Shown here piece by piece: positions 6,341-7,840 of a stretch of DNA of 7,840 nucleotides. The DNA is from 2-02-FULL-46-13 sp036517235 (GTDB taxonomy: Bacteria > Patescibacteriota > Minisyncoccia > Phycocordibacterales > DSPV01), in the NCBI GenBank assembly GCA_036517235.1, contig DATDXL010000009.1:1-7840 (forward strand), read 5' to 3'. The translations under genes were made by a program, and so were the position numbers. The first letter of the stretch is position 1; the number at the start of each line of letters is the position of its first letter. Under the pieces are notes generated by a model. The model did no database searches and was not told the origin of the DNA. It was given only the letters and a program-made list of their open reading frames with translations.

Positions 6341-7009
6341 CTACTCGCCAAAATCAATGTCAATGCTCTTCTCCAGATATTTAGCCCCGATGTCGTGCGC
6401 CCTCAACGCGGCCGGATGACGAGTTACGTCGGGATCGGCTTTAAACTGACCGAAGAGTTCTCGGCCCATGCTTTTTATGACCTTGGTTGATGGCGAATAC
6501 TGCCTGCCAACAAACTCGATAAAAAAGAGAAGCAACAAATAATCGCATTCATCCCCCGACGCAAGAGGGGTATTCATGGTCGTAACCAGCAATCCGCGCG
6601 ATACGGGATGTATTAAAAATTGTACTTTCGCTCGGTTCGCAATAACAAGCGATTGAATTTTCGGATCAATAAGCGAGTAACATTCGGAAAATTCCAGAGC
6701 ATCACCTGGCGCATTAAAAGCGTCTTCTAATCGGAATATTTTTGTGATGAAATTGTTATCTCTTCTTCCTACTGCAGAATCAATCAATTGCGCAATCCAT
6801 ACAAGGATGTAGTTGCCGCACCCTCCCACTAAGAAAACGTAATCATTGGTGATTTTATTCCACTCGACGTTCCCAGTTTTTCTTCCCGTCAAATCGAAAG
6901 TGGCTATGTCAATTCTCGGCAATCGTTCCCCAGGTACATACGTGAAGCTCGCCTCCATGAAAAGAAGATAGCTCCTCGTTGCCATTCTTTTAGCCAAATT
7001 TCCAAACAT
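6341..7009 (-). CDS. Hypothetical protein, 222 residues, family not recognised
   Basis: This is the only long frame in the stretch and its composition is protein-like, so I take it as real. It has no signal peptide. The hydrophobic runs YVFLVGGCGNYILVWIAQLI (about 57-76) and DYLLLLFFIEFVG (about 156-168) are short, and they read more like buried strands and helices of a soluble alpha/beta protein than clear membrane spans, though a membrane association cannot be excluded. The C-terminus is mixed and ends in KSIDIDFGE. I see no catalytic motif that I can name. The start is uncertain: ATGs at 7009, 6985 and 6958 are all in frame. TAAAAT on the minus strand at 7029-7024 would give a very short leader for the first. 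It is convergent with the UDG-like gene and separated from the HTH gene behind it by a terminator, so it is probably a single-gene unit. Confidence 0.75.
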   Translation of the reverse strand: MFGNLAKRMATRSYLLFMEASFTYVPGERLPRIDIATFDLTGRKTGNVEWNKITNDYVFLVGGCGNYILVWIAQLIDSAVGRRDNNFITKIFRLEDAFNAPGDALEFSECYSLIDPKIQSLVIANRAKVQFLIHPVSRGLLVTTMNTPLASGDECDYLLLLFFIEFVGRQYSPSTKVIKSMGRELFGQFKADPDVTRHPAALRAHDIGAKYLEKSIDIDFGE

Positions 7010-7071
7010 GGGCGTATACTACCATTTTAGATACGCGTGCACGAAACGCGCGAGTTCCGTTCCATTTTTTG

Positions 7072-7102
7072 GGAGAAAACCCCCTCGCCTTGCAGGCGAG
7101 GG
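7072..7102 (-). terminator. Intrinsic terminator of the small HTH-gene operon
   Basis: An 8-base perfect GC-rich stem, CCCTCGCC/GGCGAGGG (7082-7089 and 7095-7102, loop TTGCA), lies 4 bases past the stop of the HTH gene. On the minus strand it is followed by GGTTTTCTCCC. The position right after the stop and the strong stem make this a good terminator even though the T run is short. It separates the small operon from the 6341-7009 gene. On the plus strand TTGTT follows, so weak activity in both directions is possible. Confidence 0.7.
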
Positions 7103-7106
7103 TTGT

Positions 7107-7307
7107 TCAGTGGATGGACTCAACCCTGGCTTTCTTCAAGTATTCGACAATGTCTATTTTAGCGAAACGGATGCTTCCCCCGACTTTGATGAACGGGAGA
7201 TACCGCCCTTGCAGGCGTCGCACGGACACCTGCGATACCTTCAGCAGCTCTGCAACGTCTTTGATAGTCAAGAGCTCTATCGTGGAATTCTGTTCGTCGC
7301 CGCTCAT
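7107..7307 (-). CDS. Excisionase/MerR-type helix-turn-helix DNA-binding protein (HTH_17 family)
   Basis: This is a 66-residue protein from the ATG at 7307. A longer frame from 7364 would overlap the previous gene by about 47 bases. After a polar N-terminus, LLTIKDVAELLKVSQVSVRR (12-31) is the classic opening of a winged HTH excisionase-like domain. RYLPFIKVGGSIRFAK (35-50) forms the wing, and IVEYLKKARVES closes it. Such proteins bind DNA as excisionases of integrative elements or as small regulators, often of toxin-antitoxin or phage genes. It starts 10 bases after the stop of the 66-residue acidic gene and ends 4 bases before a strong terminator, so the two form a short operon. No recombinase is visible, so the excisionase role is open; a regulator is equally likely. 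Confidence 0.88.
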   Translation of the reverse strand: MSGDEQNSTIELLTIKDVAELLKVSQVSVRRLQGRYLPFIKVGGSIRFAKIDIVEYLKKARVESIH

Positions 7308-7317
7308 GGGACTTATC

Positions 7318-7518
7318 TTACACCTTTTCTCCAAGCGCCCGGCTGAGGGCCTCCTGACGTGCAACGAATAGATTTTGGTCAGCTAGTAGAGTCTCGGCTA
7401 TTTCTCTCACTTGTACTTCGCTTAATTCAATCCCATCGCTTTCTGCCTGATCGCGTATTTGTTGCTCATCTATTCCTGTGGGGGCAAGTAATTCGGACAC
7501 TGATATCTGGTTTTTCAT
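7318..7518 (-). CDS. Small acidic hypothetical protein, partner of the HTH gene
   Basis: This frame gives 66 residues from the ATG at 7518 (MKNQISVSEL). A further ATG at 7557 would add 13 residues from what looks like promoter DNA. The protein is acidic and helix-rich (IDEQQIRDQAESDGIELSEV, then REIAETLLADQNLFVARQEALSRAL), with no membrane segment and no family I recognise. The helical, charged composition would suit a small coiled or dimerising partner or an antitoxin-like protein, but nothing proves that. The stop lies 10 bases before the HTH gene, so they are probably co-transcribed. The DNA just upstream (7519-7540) is AT-rich, with TTGAAG (minus strand, 7556-7551) and TATTAA-like stretches that could serve as a weak promoter. 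Confidence 0.65.
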   Translation of the reverse strand: MKNQISVSELLAPTGIDEQQIRDQAESDGIELSEVQVREIAETLLADQNLFVARQEALSRALGEKV

Positions 7519-7549
7519 ACTTAAAAGGTTATTTAATAAGACACGGCGT

Positions 7550-7606
7550 AGCTTCAAACCCCCGCATCGACCAATGCGCGGATTCTCGTTTGGGGAGGCG
7601 GAAGCT
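7550..7606. repeat. Nested inverted repeats upstream of the small operon
   Basis: AGCTTC at 7550-7555 pairs with GAAGCT at 7601-7606. Inside it CGCAT (7563-7567) pairs with ATGCG (7574-7578), and runs of C (7559-7562) and G (7592-7595) can add further pairs. It sits about 30 bases upstream of the 7518 start. It could be an operator for the HTH protein or a weak terminator for transcription entering from the right. No T run follows on the minus strand, so terminator activity is doubtful. Confidence 0.4.
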
Positions 7607-7728
7607 CTATTGTGAATTCAAAGGGAATGGCTTTAACACTCGCTATATCGAAGCTGTGTCTGGTTGTGTTCGTGCCATGCCAATACTTAACGACATCGCG
7701 CAATACTATCTGAAAATAAACAGCGGCG

Positions 7729-7840
7729 CTACAACGCAAGAGAAACGCTCGTCGCCTGAGCATCACGCGCTGCGAGGACGGGCTTTGCAAAGAAAAAGTA
7801 ATCGGCGGCGAAGAACAAAAGCCCCATTGAGATGAGAAGA
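7729..7840 (-). CDS. Possible C-terminal end of a membrane-associated protein entering from the right edge (partial, doubtful)
   Basis: A minus-strand frame is open from the right edge to a TAG at 7729-7731. From its internal ATG at 7827 it reads as a strongly hydrophobic and aromatic segment (MGLLFFAADYFFFAKP) followed by a polar tail. This would suit either the last membrane span of a protein whose gene lies outside the window or a short signal-like peptide. Other frames across this stretch are also open and no family can be recognised, so this is tentative. Between 7519 and 7728 I see no gene. Confidence 0.25.
   Translation of the reverse strand, partial: LLISMGLLFFAADYFFFAKPVLAARDAQATSVSLAL

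Noticed and set aside
7034..7050. CGCGT-7-ACGCG inverted repeat upstream of the 222-residue gene
   Set aside because: Arms are only five GC-rich bases, which can occur by chance; no second copy was found to support an operator.
7554..7790. Minus-strand 78-residue frame
   Set aside because: Open but Arg/Cys-rich at its start, overlapped by a better hydrophobic frame, and it ends inside a hairpin region; not enough to call a gene.
7359..7835. Plus-strand 158-residue frame near the right edge
   Set aside because: Its first part is antisense to the small acidic gene and its C-terminus is low-complexity basic; no family signal.

Overview
The window is bacterial, gene-dense and moderate in GC. 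It looks like part of a defence or accessory island. TGA is used as a true stop at several gene ends, so the genetic code is standard. Strong Shine-Dalgarno sites are scarce, and several starts are translationally coupled or close to leaderless. The small streamlined operons and protein style would suit an uncultured lineage such as Patescibacteria (CPR), but no gene here fixes the taxonomy and this remains a weak inference.

Left part, bases 1-4986, minus strand: a tightly packed four-gene operon read right to left. The order is AbiEi antitoxin (4348-4935), AbiEii nucleotidyltransferase toxin (3638-4345), a 1097-residue PLD-like plus SNF2-type helicase (348-3641), and the first 117 residues of what looks like an Eco57I-class DNA methyltransferase (1-351, running off the left edge). 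The last two junctions are 4-base ATGA overlaps and the AbiE junction has only 2 bases. Two inverted repeats upstream of abiEi (4949-4986) are candidate autoregulatory operators. The arrangement suggests a restriction/DNA-processing module carrying its own type IV toxin-antitoxin in the same transcript.

Centre, 5043-6135, plus strand: a divergent pair. The first is a 111-residue protein of a conserved, possibly PUA-like family. The second is a 242-residue protein with features recalling the uracil-DNA-glycosylase superfamily. Bases 6136-6340 hold no ORF but do hold the strongest non-coding signal. A perfect TATAAT is followed about 7 bases later by a 16-base perfect inverted repeat that encloses two further hairpins, and the region ends in a small hairpin with a six-T run. 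This is a candidate structured small RNA (about 130 nt), or an elaborate terminator of the gene before it.

Right part, 6341-7840, minus strand: an unrecognised 222-residue protein (6341-7009), a good intrinsic terminator (7072-7102), a 66-residue excisionase-type helix-turn-helix protein (7107-7307), and a 66-residue acidic unknown protein (7318-7518). The last 320 bases hold no confident gene. They contain a hairpin region (7550-7606) and a hydrophobic reading frame entering from the right edge. No tRNA, rRNA, CRISPR array, transposase or integrase is visible.
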